53,316 nucleotides of DNA from Myxococcota bacterium (GTDB lineage Bacteria > Myxococcota_A > UBA9160 > JAFDET01), in NCBI GenBank assembly GCA_028278065.1, contig JANQFA010000137.1, forward strand, positions 1-53,316, given 5' to 3'. Shown piece by piece: positions 7,777-15,905 of this stretch (positions are counted from its first letter, which is position 1; each line of letters begins with the position of its first letter). The notes under the pieces were generated by a model that saw only the letters and a program-made list of their open reading frames with translations, was not told the origin of the DNA and did no database searches. A program made the position numbers and the translations under genes.

Positions 7777-8326
7777 TGAGCCGCACCTCGCCGAAGAGAT
7801 CCGGGTAGCGGGCCTGCCCGGCGGAGTAGAAGGCGCGGAACTCGTCCATGTCCGCGCGGATGTCGCCGGTCGGGATCAGCGCCGGCCCGAAGCCGCCCAC
7901 CTTGCGCTCGTAGTCGAGGAAGCCCATCACGATGGGGACATTCGCCTCACGCGCGATGGCGTAGAAGCCGGACTTCCAGTGCGGCGTGTAGCCGCGGGTC
8001 CCCTCGGCCGGCACCGTCAGGATCAGCTCGTCGCGGCGCCTGAACTCCTCCGCCATCTGCTTCACCAGGCTGTTGCGCCGATCGCGACGGACCGGGATGC
8101 CGCCCACGGCGCGCATCAGCCAGCCCAACGGACCGCGGAAGAGCGTGTGCTTCCCCATCCACGAGACGCGCACGTCGTAGGTCTCGGCGAGCGCCAGCAG
8201 GTAGGCCAGGTCCCAGTTGGAGGTGTGGGGCGCCGCGATGAGGACGAACTTCCGCTCGACGGGAAGACCGCCCTCCGACCTCCAGCCGGTGATCCTGAGG
8301 AAGAGCTTCGCGAGCGGCTTCAGCAT
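7763..8326 (-). CDS. 1-acyl-glycerol-3-phosphate acyltransferase-like protein (PlsC family)
   Basis: A 187-residue acyltransferase with the HX4D catalytic motif HTSNWD (H34, D39), the GGIPVRRDRR region that usually follows, and VPAEGTRG, the phosphate-binding EGTR motif. It would transfer an acyl chain to a lysophospholipid or related alcohol at the membrane. It is shorter than full PlsC enzymes and lacks clear membrane spans, like many single-domain homologues. The ATG at 8326 is preferred to an in-frame GTG three codons upstream. It is convergent with the Tat FAD enzyme and divergent from the oxidase at 8419. Confidence 0.85.
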   Translation of the reverse strand: MLKPLAKLFLRITGWRSEGGLPVERKFVLIAAPHTSNWDLAYLLALAETYDVRVSWMGKHTLFRGPLGWLMRAVGGIPVRRDRRNSLVKQMAEEFRRRDELILTVPAEGTRGYTPHWKSGFYAIAREANVPIVMGFLDYERKVGGFGPALIPTGDIRADMDEFRAFYSAGQARYPDLFGEVRLKEEM

Positions 8327-8406
8327 GCTGCCCACCCCCCGTAGGCTGGCCGGATCTTAGCGACCGGGGGCTTCGCCGCCGCCCCGTGGGGCCCGGGCGT
8401 GCGCGG

Positions 8407-8412
8407 TATCCT
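8407..8412 (+). promoter_or_regulatory. -10-like TATCCT, leaderless start
   Basis: TATCCT ends 6 nt before the GTG at 8419 and no Shine-Dalgarno sequence is present. The -35 region is GC-rich with no recognisable hexamer. Confidence 0.4.
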
Positions 8413-8418
8413 GAATAG

Positions 8419-9747
8419 GTGAGCGATTTCCCCCGCTTCGAGTCCATCAGCCCCTACCTCGAATGCCCTGACGACCTGCAGACACCCCTCGGTGACGATC
8501 TGGACGCCGACGTGGCGATCGTCGGTGGAGGCTACGCGGGCCTCTCCACCGCGCTCGCCCTGCGCGCCCAGGGCGCGGACGTGGCCCTGCTCGAGAGCGA
8601 CTTCTGCGGCTCCGGCGCCAGCGGTCGCAACGCCGGCCACCTGACTCCCACCATCGGCAAGGACATCCCGAGCCTGCTTCTCGTGTACGGGAAGGAGCGC
8701 GCGGGCGCGCTGGTGCGCTTCGCCGACGCCGCCGTCGAGTACACGGAGGAGCTGATCCGCAAGCGCGGCATCGCTTGCGACTACCTGCCGAGCGGCAATC
8801 TCGCCGCCGCCGTGCACCCCAAACAGGAACAGCGCCTGCACAAGGCGGCCGATACGGCGAAGTCGCTGGGCGCCCAGGTGCAGTTCCTGTCGTCGTCCGA
8901 GCTGCGCGAGCGCGGTGTCCCGCCCGCCTTCCTGTGCGGCATCCACGAACGCTGCGGCGGCACGCTGCACCCGGGGAAGTACGTCCTGGCCCTGCGCCGC
9001 GCGGCGCTGGACGCCGGCGTGCGCATCTTCGAGCAGTCCCCGGTCGACGAGCTGATCGACGGACGACGGGTGCGGGTGCGCACCGGGTCCGGCTCGGTCA
9101 CCGCCGACCACGCCGTCCTGGCCACCAACGCCTACACCTTCAGCACCGGACGCCTCGCACGCCGCGTCTCGGCGCTGCGCGTCCACCTCTTCGAGACGCG
9201 CCCCCTCTCCCAGGAACAGCTCGCCGAGCTCGACTGGCGCGGCCGCGAGGGCGTCTACACCGCCCACGAAGTGCTCGCGAGCTACCGCCTGACCGCCCAG
9301 GGAACGATCATCGGCGGGTCCGGCACCGCGGGCATCGCCTACGGCGACCGGCTGCCGCCGGCCCATGACCCGAAGGCCTTCCAGAAGATCGAGCGCGCCT
9401 TCCGCGACCGCTTCCCCGCCCTGCGCGGTCATCCCCTCGCCAGCCTCTGGGGCGGCTGGATCGGCCTCACCTTCGACTTCCTCCCGGCGATCGGCGTCGA
9501 AGGCACCCACGGCAACGTCGTCTACGGCGTCGGCTTCGCGGGCCACGGTCTCGCCCAGGCGACCCTCATCGGCGAGCTCCTCGCCGAGCGCGTCCACGGT
9601 CGGCAGCACCCCCACGAGGCGGCTCTACAGCGGAGCCCCTGGCGCTGGCCGCCGGAGCCGCTCCGCTGGGTCGCCGGCAGGCTCCTCCTGTCCGCGCTCG
9701 AGGCACTGGACCGACGCACCGATCGGCAGGTTCGCAGGCCGGGCTGA
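8419..9747 (+). CDS. FAD-dependent amine/amino-acid oxidoreductase (DadA/PuuB-like)
   Basis: A 442-residue DAO-family flavoenzyme. The N-terminal [21 protein letters not shown] motif (about residue 33) binds FAD and is followed by [18 protein letters not shown], the loop characteristic of gamma-glutamylputrescine oxidase (PuuB) and related D-amino-acid dehydrogenases. The C-terminal [14 protein letters not shown] motif ([17 protein letters not shown]) closes the FAD site. No signal peptide is seen, so it should act in the cytoplasm. With the spermidine-dehydrogenase-like enzyme 700 bp upstream it could serve amine breakdown, but the two are not co-transcribed. GTG start supported by a -10-like box 6 nt upstream. 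Confidence 0.85.
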   Translation: MSDFPRFESISPYLECPDDLQTPLGDDLDADVAIVGGGYAGLSTALALRAQGADVALLESDFCGSGASGRNAGHLTPTIGKDIPSLLLVYGKERAGALVRFADAAVEYTEELIRKRGIACDYLPSGNLAAAVHPKQEQRLHKAADTAKSLGAQVQFLSSSELRERGVPPAFLCGIHERCGGTLHPGKYVLALRRAALDAGVRIFEQSPVDELIDGRRVRVRTGSGSVTADHAVLATNAYTFSTGRLARRVSALRVHLFETRPLSQEQLAELDWRGREGVYTAHEVLASYRLTAQGTIIGGSGTAGIAYGDRLPPAHDPKAFQKIERAFRDRFPALRGHPLASLWGGWIGLTFDFLPAIGVEGTHGNVVYGVGFAGHGLAQATLIGELLAERVHGRQHPHEAALQRSPWRWPPEPLRWVAGRLLLSALEALDRRTDRQVRRPG

Positions 9748-9853
9748 GCCACCCACCCAGCGACGAGGCTCCGAACCGCCGCCTTCCCCGGCTTCAGGTC
9801 GCCCGGCGATTCTCCTCGATGGCCCCTCAGCGCCGTCCGGCAGCGTGCGCCCG

Positions 9854-10948
9854 CTAGCGCCTGGATCCGGACGATCCCTGCCGGCGGGACTCGCGTGCGT
9901 AGAACTCGCCGACCACGTCGAGCGCGGGCTTTCCCTGCGGAGTGAAGCCGGTGTCGAGCTCGGGCCGGTCCGGCGGCGCGGTGCGCCACTGCCACCAGAA
10001 GAGCCCGGCGAGCCAACGCTCGGACCAGAGCGCCTCGAAGGCGGCCCGGTAGAGCCGCTCCTGCTCGCGGGGCGCGGGGGTTCCCGGACGTTGCCACTCC
10101 CAGGGATCGACCCCGGCTCCGGCGCGACTCCGGTATCCGATCTCGGTGAAGAGGACGGGACGATCGATCCGCTCGGCCCACGCTCGAAGACCGCGCAGAT
10201 GCTCCGCCCAGCGGAGGTCGATCTCGGCGCGAGGCGGGTCGGCCCGCTCGGCCACCGGGAAGTAGGCGTCGACGCCCGCGTAGTCGAGCGCGTCCCACCA
10301 GCGGATGTCCCGCTCGCGCCCCCAGTTGGCCGCGTAGGTCAGGGGCCCCGGAAACGTCCCGCCTACTTCGGCGATGACGCGCCGCCAGTCGGCTTCGCGA
10401 TGGCGCGTCGCGTCCAGCTCCACGCCCACGCAGAACAGCGCCACCCCGGTCCGTCGGGCCAGCCCCGCGTAGTGCGAGATGAAGCGCCGATAGCTGGCGA
10501 ACCAGGCCTCCCATTCGTCCTCCGAGGCGAACGCGATCTCGCCCCGCCAGCCCGGGCCGACCACGTCCACCTGGGGCTTCAGGAAGACCTCGAAGCCCTT
10601 CGAGCGTGCCAGCCCGATCACCTCCACCAGGCTCTCGTCCGAGGGCGTTCGCTCCGGGTGGGCCGCTATCGCGGTCGCGTCGCGCTCTTCCTGGAGCCAC
10701 CTCGGGGTCAGCGCGATCCACTCCACCCGCGCGCTGCGCAGGGCATCGAGCTGCGCAGCGACGCCGGGGCGGCTGTAGTCGTGGGTGGACCAGCCGCCGA
10801 GGGTGAAGCCCTTCATGAAGACCGGAGCTTCTCGCGCGGGCGCCGCGCCGGCTTCGAGGCCGGTCAGTGCCAGGGCCGCGGCCGCCAGCGCGACCGCGAG
10901 CGCCCTTGCGCCGGCTGCGCTGCGCGCGCGGACTAGAGCGAGAGCCAC
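9854..10948 (-). CDS. Secreted TIM-barrel glycoside hydrolase, GH113-like
   Basis: A 364-residue protein with a long hydrophobic N-terminal signal (GTG start at 10948; [20 protein letters not shown]). The mature part has an (alpha/beta)8 pattern with [27 protein letters not shown], the acid/base motif FCVGVELD and the nucleophile motif [11 protein letters not shown], which I associate with GH113 beta-mannanase-like enzymes. It would cleave a polysaccharide outside the cytoplasm. The start overlaps the 3' end of the TauD-like gene by 16 bases, so it is the last gene of a three-gene minus-strand operon. A frame extends far upstream but that part lies inside the dioxygenase gene. Substrate not proven. 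Confidence 0.75.
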   Translation of the reverse strand: MALALVRARSAAGARALAVALAAAALALTGLEAGAAPAREAPVFMKGFTLGGWSTHDYSRPGVAAQLDALRSARVEWIALTPRWLQEERDATAIAAHPERTPSDESLVEVIGLARSKGFEVFLKPQVDVVGPGWRGEIAFASEDEWEAWFASYRRFISHYAGLARRTGVALFCVGVELDATRHREADWRRVIAEVGGTFPGPLTYAANWGRERDIRWWDALDYAGVDAYFPVAERADPPRAEIDLRWAEHLRGLRAWAERIDRPVLFTEIGYRSRAGAGVDPWEWQRPGTPAPREQERLYRAAFEALWSERWLAGLFWWQWRTAPPDRPELDTGFTPQGKPALDVVGEFYARESRRQGSSGSRR

Positions 10949-11919
10949 AGCCGCAGGAGGTGTCGCTTCTTCTCGGGCTCCGGGTCGTCCTCGTACTCCG
11001 TCCTGGAGTGGATCACCACGTGGTTGGAGAGCCACTGGATGTCGCCGGGGGCGAGGTCCATGTCGAGGTAGCGGCCCGGCTCGGCGGCGATCTCGTCGTA
11101 GAGGTCGAGGAGCTCGCGGCGGCGTGGGCTCACGGTGACGTCGTCGTGGCGCTCTGCGGAGCGGAAGTAGTCGCTGTGCCAGAACGTCCGGAGACGTCCC
11201 CCGGCGAAGCGGCAGGGCGGGATCGGGAGCCAGTGAAGGACGCCGTCGCGATCCTCGTTGCGAACGTCGACCGCGAAGGGCTCGTAGAGCTCGTCGATCA
11301 GGTCCGGGCGGCGCGCCAGGAGCTCGTTGTAGACGCTGACCGAGCTGGCGATGCGGCTGGCCCCGCCGCGACGGGCCGCGCGCAGGCAGAGCAGGCCCAC
11401 GACGTCGGCGGCGTCGCAGTGATACGCGATGTGCGAGCGGGTGCGGTAGAGGCGCACGTAGGGGTCGCTGGCGTCGTCTCCCGTGTCCGCCACGTGGCCG
11501 AGGAGATCGCCCTGGGGATTCTGTGCGCCCGGGCGTCCCATGTGCAGCCCCAGGCACCAGAAGACGATGCCCGCCTCCGCGTCGCTCCAGCGCTCGACGG
11601 GAACGCCGCTCACCACCAGGAAGCCCCGGCCCTCCCGGATCTCCTCGCGCCAGTCGGCGATGGCCTTCGCCAGGGTGGGCAGCGGGAAGTCGGCGGCGGT
11701 CAGCTCACCGGTCGGACGGCCCCGCGCCTGCGCCGTCGCCAGGGCCGCACACAGCTCCTCGCGCTGACCCTCGTCGAGCACGACGCGCCAGACGTCGCGG
11801 CCGAGAAGCGCGTCGCCGCGCCACGCCGCCGGCTCGGCGAGCGGCTCGCGCGCGGGCATCTCGTGCTCCCGCTGGAAGTAGTGGCCCGCCTGCTCGGCGT
11901 AGGAGAACCAGGCCGCCAC
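10933..11919 (-). CDS. TauD/TfdA-family Fe(II)/2-oxoglutarate dioxygenase-like protein
   Basis: A 328-residue protein. The HxD iron-binding motif is HCD in AYHCDAADVVGLLCLRA, and the distal histidine is in SNHVVIHSRTEYEDDPEP, followed by the arginine-rich [12 protein letters not shown] that binds the 2-oxoglutarate carboxylate in this family. It would hydroxylate a small organic substrate in the cytoplasm. The GTG start lies one base after the stop of the quinone reductase gene (TGAGGTG), and the gene overlaps the glycosidase downstream. Close homologues are usually named only 'TauD/TfdA family'; the substrate cannot be deduced. Confidence 0.85.
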   Translation of the reverse strand: MAAWFSYAEQAGHYFQREHEMPAREPLAEPAAWRGDALLGRDVWRVVLDEGQREELCAALATAQARGRPTGELTAADFPLPTLAKAIADWREEIREGRGFLVVSGVPVERWSDAEAGIVFWCLGLHMGRPGAQNPQGDLLGHVADTGDDASDPYVRLYRTRSHIAYHCDAADVVGLLCLRAARRGGASRIASSVSVYNELLARRPDLIDELYEPFAVDVRNEDRDGVLHWLPIPPCRFAGGRLRTFWHSDYFRSAERHDDVTVSPRRRELLDLYDEIAAEPGRYLDMDLAPGDIQWLSNHVVIHSRTEYEDDPEPEKKRHLLRLWLSL

Positions 11920-11920
11920 C

Positions 11921-12889
11921 TCAGGGCACCAGGATGACGCGGCCGAAGGCCTGGCGACTCTCGATGTGGCGATGGGCCTCGGCGGCCTCGGCCAGCGGGT
12001 ACTCGCGATCGATCTCGATGTGCAGGAGCCCCTTGCCCACGTCGGCGATGTGACGCGCGATCATCGGGTGCACCCGGTCCCGGTTCAGCGCCATCTCGGC
12101 CCCGAGGAAGACGCCGGTCAGGCTCTTGTTCATGGGGCGCAGCAGCGCGGGATCGGGCCGGTAGTCGTCGCGACCCGCCGAGCCCACGAAGCTGATGCGC
12201 CCCCGATACGCGGCGGCCTCGAAGCTCCGCTCCAGATTGCGGCCGCCCACCGAGTCCACGATGACGTCCGCACCGCGGCCATTCGTGATCTCCTTGACCG
12301 CGGCCACGAAGTCCGTCTCCCGGTAGTTGATGCCGTGGTCGAGTCCGAACTCCTCGAGACGCGCCAGGCGCTCATCGCTGGACGCCGTGGCGAGCACCGT
12401 GGCGCCGGCACGCTTGGCGAGCTGGATGCCGGCCATTCCCACACCGCCCGCGCCCGCGTGGATGAGGGCGGTCTCGCCCTCGCGCAGGCGACCGAACTCG
12501 AAGAGGCAGTCGTCGGCGGTGCCGACGGCGATGGGCACGCAGGCCGCGCGCTTGATGTCCACGCCATCGGGCACCACCCAGGTAGCGGCGGCGGGCGCCG
12601 CTGCGCGCTCCGCGTGGGAGCCGAAGAACATGATCGCGACCACGCGCTGGCCGACCTCCCGGTCGACGACGGCGCTCCCCACCTCGCGGATCGTGCCGCC
12701 CATCTGGTAGCCGACGATGTGGGGGGTCGAAGCCATGTCGCCGCCGCCCCGGTGCAGCGTGTCGCCGCCCTCGATGCTGACCGCCTCCATCTCGATCACC
12801 ACACCGTCCGCTGCGCAGGCGGGGTCCGCCACGTCCTCGTAGCGGAAGACGTCGGGCGGTCCGGTCTCGTAGTACACGGCGGCCTTCAT
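11921..12889 (-). CDS. Zinc-independent NADPH:quinone oxidoreductase (MDR superfamily)
   Basis: A 322-residue medium-chain reductase. It begins MKAAVYYETGPPDVFRYEDV, has the QOR-type IHAGAGGVGMAGIQLAKRAGA cofactor motif (about residue 143) for NADPH, and lacks the structural and catalytic zinc cysteines of alcohol dehydrogenases. It would reduce quinones or enoyl/enone substrates. It leads a minus-strand operon with the dioxygenase and glycosidase. An AGGAG sequence precedes the ATG, and the upstream region forms a symmetrical divergent promoter with the nitronate monooxygenase gene. Confidence 0.9.
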   Translation of the reverse strand: MKAAVYYETGPPDVFRYEDVADPACAADGVVIEMEAVSIEGGDTLHRGGGDMASTPHIVGYQMGGTIREVGSAVVDREVGQRVVAIMFFGSHAERAAAPAAATWVVPDGVDIKRAACVPIAVGTADDCLFEFGRLREGETALIHAGAGGVGMAGIQLAKRAGATVLATASSDERLARLEEFGLDHGINYRETDFVAAVKEITNGRGADVIVDSVGGRNLERSFEAAAYRGRISFVGSAGRDDYRPDPALLRPMNKSLTGVFLGAEMALNRDRVHPMIARHIADVGKGLLHIEIDREYPLAEAAEAHRHIESRQAFGRVILVP

Positions 12890-12910
12890 GGGGTCTCCTT
12901 CGATCTCCCG

Positions 12911-12940
12911 ATGCTACCCGGTCCAGGTCCCGGCTAGCAT
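12911..12940. promoter_or_regulatory. Symmetrical divergent promoter / palindrome
   Basis: ATGCTA (12911-12916) and TAGCAT (12935-12940) are exact inverted copies, and the inner CCGG blocks extend the symmetry with one mismatch. Each outer hexamer reads TAGCAT on the outgoing strand and lies 21-22 nt before a start codon with a Shine-Dalgarno, so they look like two -10 boxes placed so that one regulator or polymerase would affect both. Confidence 0.4.
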
Positions 12941-12960
12941 CCCCGGCGAGGAGGTTCCCC

Positions 12961-13914
12961 TTGTCCTTCGACAACCGCGTGACCCGGATGCTCGGGGTCG
13001 AGATCCCCATCGTGCAGGCCCCGATGGGATGGATCGCCCGCTCCGCCCTGGCCTCGGCCGTCTCGAACGCGGGCGCGCTGGGGATCATCGAGACGTCGTC
13101 GGGGGAGCTCGAGGCGATCCGCGCGGAGATCGTGAAGATGCGCCAGCTCACCGAGAAGCCGTTCGGGGTCAACATCGCCCAGGCCTTCGTACGCGACCCC
13201 TCGATCGTCGAGTTCGTGGCGGAGCAGGAGGTGGAGTTCGTGACCACCTCGGCAGGGAGCCCGATGCAGTACACGAAGGCGCTGAAGGACGCGGGCCTCA
13301 CCGTCTTCCACGTGGTCCCCACCCTGCGCGCGGCGCTGAAGGCGGTGGACGCGGGCGTCGACGGGCTGGTCGTCGAGGGTGGCGAGGGCGGCGGGTTCAA
13401 GAATCCGAGCCCGGTCTCCACGATGGTGCTGCTCCCGCTGGTCCGCTCCAAGGTGGACGTGCCGATCATCGCCGCAGGCGGGATCTGCGACGGCGCGTCG
13501 ATGGCGGCCGCCTTCGCCCTCGGCGCCGAGGGCGTGCAGATGGGCACGCGGATGGTCTCGGCGTCCGAGTCGCCCATCCACGAGGGCTGGAAGAGGGCGA
13601 TCGTGGAGGCGCCGGAGACGGGAACCGTGTTCCTGCGCCAGGAGAAGGGCCCGGCCCTGCGCGCGCTGCGCACCGAGCGCACCGAGCGTCTCGCCCGCGG
13701 CGAAGGCAACCCCATGGCGGAGCTGGGCGGCGGCGTGCGCAAGGTCTACTTCGAAGGCGAGATCGAGGCGGGCGTGGCGCTCTCCGGCGAGGTGGCCGGA
13801 CGCATCGAGGCCGTGGAGCCCGTGGCCGAGATCGTCTCGCGCACCGTGCGCGAGTTCGACGAGACCGTCGCGAAGCTGGCATCCGGCCGGAGCGGCCGGG
13901 GCGACGGCTGCTAG
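12961..13914 (+). CDS. Nitronate monooxygenase / 2-nitropropane dioxygenase-like FMN enzyme
   Basis: A 317-residue FMN-dependent TIM-barrel protein with IVQAPMGWIA at the N-terminus, GLVVEGGEGGGF, IIAAGGICDG and GAEGVQMGTRMV, which bind the FMN phosphate. It belongs to the NMO/NPD family that oxidises nitronates, but many members are really enone or enoyl reductases, and the typical class I active-site His is not evident (EGGEGGGF where nitronate monooxygenases have EGxEAGGH). TTG start with a GAGGAGG Shine-Dalgarno 8 nt upstream. It is divergent from the quinone reductase, sharing a symmetrical promoter region. Confidence 0.82.
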   Translation: MSFDNRVTRMLGVEIPIVQAPMGWIARSALASAVSNAGALGIIETSSGELEAIRAEIVKMRQLTEKPFGVNIAQAFVRDPSIVEFVAEQEVEFVTTSAGSPMQYTKALKDAGLTVFHVVPTLRAALKAVDAGVDGLVVEGGEGGGFKNPSPVSTMVLLPLVRSKVDVPIIAAGGICDGASMAAAFALGAEGVQMGTRMVSASESPIHEGWKRAIVEAPETGTVFLRQEKGPALRALRTERTERLARGEGNPMAELGGGVRKVYFEGEIEAGVALSGEVAGRIEAVEPVAEIVSRTVREFDETVAKLASGRSGRGDGC

Positions 13915-13917
13915 GAT
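13912..13917 (+). promoter_or_regulatory. -10-like TAGGAT before recQ
   Basis: TAGGAT overlaps the stop codon of the preceding gene (TAG 13912-13914) and lies 44 nt before the TTG start of recQ. The motif matches the other TAGxxT boxes in the window; no clear -35 is seen. Confidence 0.3.
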
Positions 13918-13961
13918 CGAAAGGTCCCCCTCCCCCACTCCGGTCCCTCGGGAGTCCAGCG

Positions 13962-15857
13962 TTGTCCAGCGAAGTCGTCGACCTCGAGGGCGCCCTCGGC
14001 CGCTTCGGGCTCGAGAAGTTCCGCCCCGGCCAGCGGGAGGCCATGGAGACCCTGCTCTCCGTCGGGCGCGTGCTGCTCGTGGCGCCGACCGGCGGCGGCA
14101 AGAGCCTCGTCTACCAGCTCCCGGCGAGCCTGCTGCCCGGAACCAGCCTGGTCGTCTCCCCGCTGGTCTCCCTGATGCAGGACCAGGTGAACGCCCTCGA
14201 AGCGCTGAGGGTTCCGGCCACGTTCCTCGCGTCGACGCTCGACGGCGACGAGATCCGCACGCGCATGCGCGACCTCGGCCGGGGTCGCTACAAGCTGGCC
14301 TACGTCGCGCCGGAGCGCCTGGGGTTCCCCGGCTTCCGCGGCCTCCTGGCCGACCTCGACTGCCGTCTGGTGGCGGTGGACGAAGCGCACTGCATCAGCG
14401 AGTGGGGTCACGACTTCCGGCCGGACTACATGCAGATCGGCGAGCTCCTGCGCGAGCTCGCGCCGTCCCACGTGCTGGCCTGCACCGCGACAGCCACGCC
14501 GGTGGTGCGTGACGAGATCCTGGAGCGGCTCGGCCTGCCCGCCGACACTCCCCAGCTGGTGCGCGGCTTCGCGCGCCCCAACCTGGCGCTGCGCGCGCGC
14601 GAAGTCGGCTCGAAGAAGGAGCGCAACGCCGCCGTCGACGCGGCGCTCGGCGAGGCGATCGGCGAGCCCGGCGCGGTTCGCGGCTGCGCCATCGTCTACG
14701 CGCCCACCCGCCGGGCCACCGACGAGGAGAGCGACCGGCTGAACGCCCGGGGCTATCTGGTCGAGGGCTATCACGCCGGGATGGTCGGCGACGCCCGCGA
14801 GGCGGTTCACCGGCGGTTCTCGGACCGCGAGACCGAGGTGGTGGTGGCCACGAACGCCTTCGGGATGGGAATCGACCGCGCCGACGTGCGCGCCGTGATC
14901 CACCTGGCCCCGCCGGGATCGGTCGAGGCCTACTACCAGGAGGTCGGCCGCGCGGGACGCGACGACGAGGACGCCCTCGGCCTGCTGCTCACCTCGCCGG
15001 GCGACCTCCCCCTGCGGCGGCACCTCATCGAGATGGACAACGAGGGCCGCGCCCCGGATCCGGAGCGCGTGAAGCACAAGTGGAACCTCTTCCTGGAGCT
15101 GATGCGCTGGTCCGAGGGCGGAAGCTGCCGCCACGACGCCATCCTGCGCTACTTCGGCGACGAGGAGGAGACGCTCTCGGGCTGTGGCCGCTGCGACGTG
15201 TGCACCACGCTGGCCCAGGACGACGACAGCGACCCCGAGGAGGTCACCCTCCTGGTGCGCAAGGCGCTCTCGGCGGTGGCGCGCATCCACGGACGCTTCG
15301 GACTCTCGGCTGCGGCCAAGCTCCTGCGCGGCGCGAAGGACCAACGGCTCGAGTCGGCCGGTCTGGCCGACACACCCACCTGGGGAATCCTGCGCGAGTA
15401 CCCGGAGCCCTGGCTCACGCGGCTGCTGCGCCGCTGTGTCACGGCGGGATGGGTCGACTTCGTGGGCGGCGATCGACCGATGGCCGTGCTCACCGAGGAG
15501 GGGATCGCGGTGATGCGGGCGGAGCGACCCGCGCGCCTGCTTCTCCCGCCCACACGGCTGCGCGAGGCCATCGCGGAGGCGGGGGCCCGGCGCGGTCGGG
15601 GGGCCCGCAGCAGCGAGGCCGACGCCCTCGATCCGCACGCCCGCGAGCTCTTCGAGGCGCTGCGCCAGCATCGCATGGAGGTCGCGCGCGAGGCGGGCGT
15701 GCCGCCCTACGTGGTGGCCAGCGACCGCACGCTGCGGGACATCGCCAACCTGCGCCCGCGCAACGCCGACGAGCTCGCCCTCGCCCACGGCATCGGCCCG
15801 GCCAAGCTGGAGCGCTTCGGGCCCGGGCTCCTCGCCGTGGTCGAGGCCCACGTGTAA
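13962..15857 (+). CDS. recQ: ATP-dependent DNA helicase RecQ
   Basis: A 631-residue helicase. It has motif 0 (FRPGQREA), Walker A (APTGGGKSL, K47), motif II (VDEAHC, a DEAH-type box), DFRPDY, motif V/VI (TNAFGMGIDRADVR, YYQEVGRAGRD), the zinc-binding cysteines SCRHDAIL...GCGRCDVC, a winged-helix RQC part and a C-terminal HRDC domain (LFEALRQHRMEVA to the end). It unwinds recombination and replication intermediates. TTG 13962 is chosen because homology begins a few residues later; the same frame runs on upstream through the nitronate monooxygenase region only by chance. Confidence 0.95.
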   Translation: MSSEVVDLEGALGRFGLEKFRPGQREAMETLLSVGRVLLVAPTGGGKSLVYQLPASLLPGTSLVVSPLVSLMQDQVNALEALRVPATFLASTLDGDEIRTRMRDLGRGRYKLAYVAPERLGFPGFRGLLADLDCRLVAVDEAHCISEWGHDFRPDYMQIGELLRELAPSHVLACTATATPVVRDEILERLGLPADTPQLVRGFARPNLALRAREVGSKKERNAAVDAALGEAIGEPGAVRGCAIVYAPTRRATDEESDRLNARGYLVEGYHAGMVGDAREAVHRRFSDRETEVVVATNAFGMGIDRADVRAVIHLAPPGSVEAYYQEVGRAGRDDEDALGLLLTSPGDLPLRRHLIEMDNEGRAPDPERVKHKWNLFLELMRWSEGGSCRHDAILRYFGDEEETLSGCGRCDVCTTLAQDDDSDPEEVTLLVRKALSAVARIHGRFGLSAAAKLLRGAKDQRLESAGLADTPTWGILREYPEPWLTRLLRRCVTAGWVDFVGGDRPMAVLTEEGIAVMRAERPARLLLPPTRLREAIAEAGARRGRGARSSEADALDPHARELFEALRQHRMEVAREAGVPPYVVASDRTLRDIANLRPRNADELALAHGIGPAKLERFGPGLLAVVEAHV

Positions 15858-15860
15858 GCT
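15855..15860 (+). promoter_or_regulatory. -10-like TAAGCT overlapping the recQ stop
   Basis: TAAGCT includes the recQ TAA stop and lies 45 nt before the ligase start. Just downstream, CTCCCGGCCCGGGAG (15881-15895) can fold so that the Shine-Dalgarno (GGGAGGAG) sits in its 3' arm, which could limit translation of the next gene. Confidence 0.25.
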
Positions 15861-15905
15861 CATCCGGTTCGGCCGGGCGGCTCCCGGCCCGGGAGGAGCG
15901 CGCCC

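Noticed and set aside
12888..13961. Upstream extension of the RecQ frame, as if fused to another protein
   Set aside because: The extra ~360 residues are Arg/Gly-rich, overlap the nitronate monooxygenase gene in another frame, and RecQ homology begins only after 13962.
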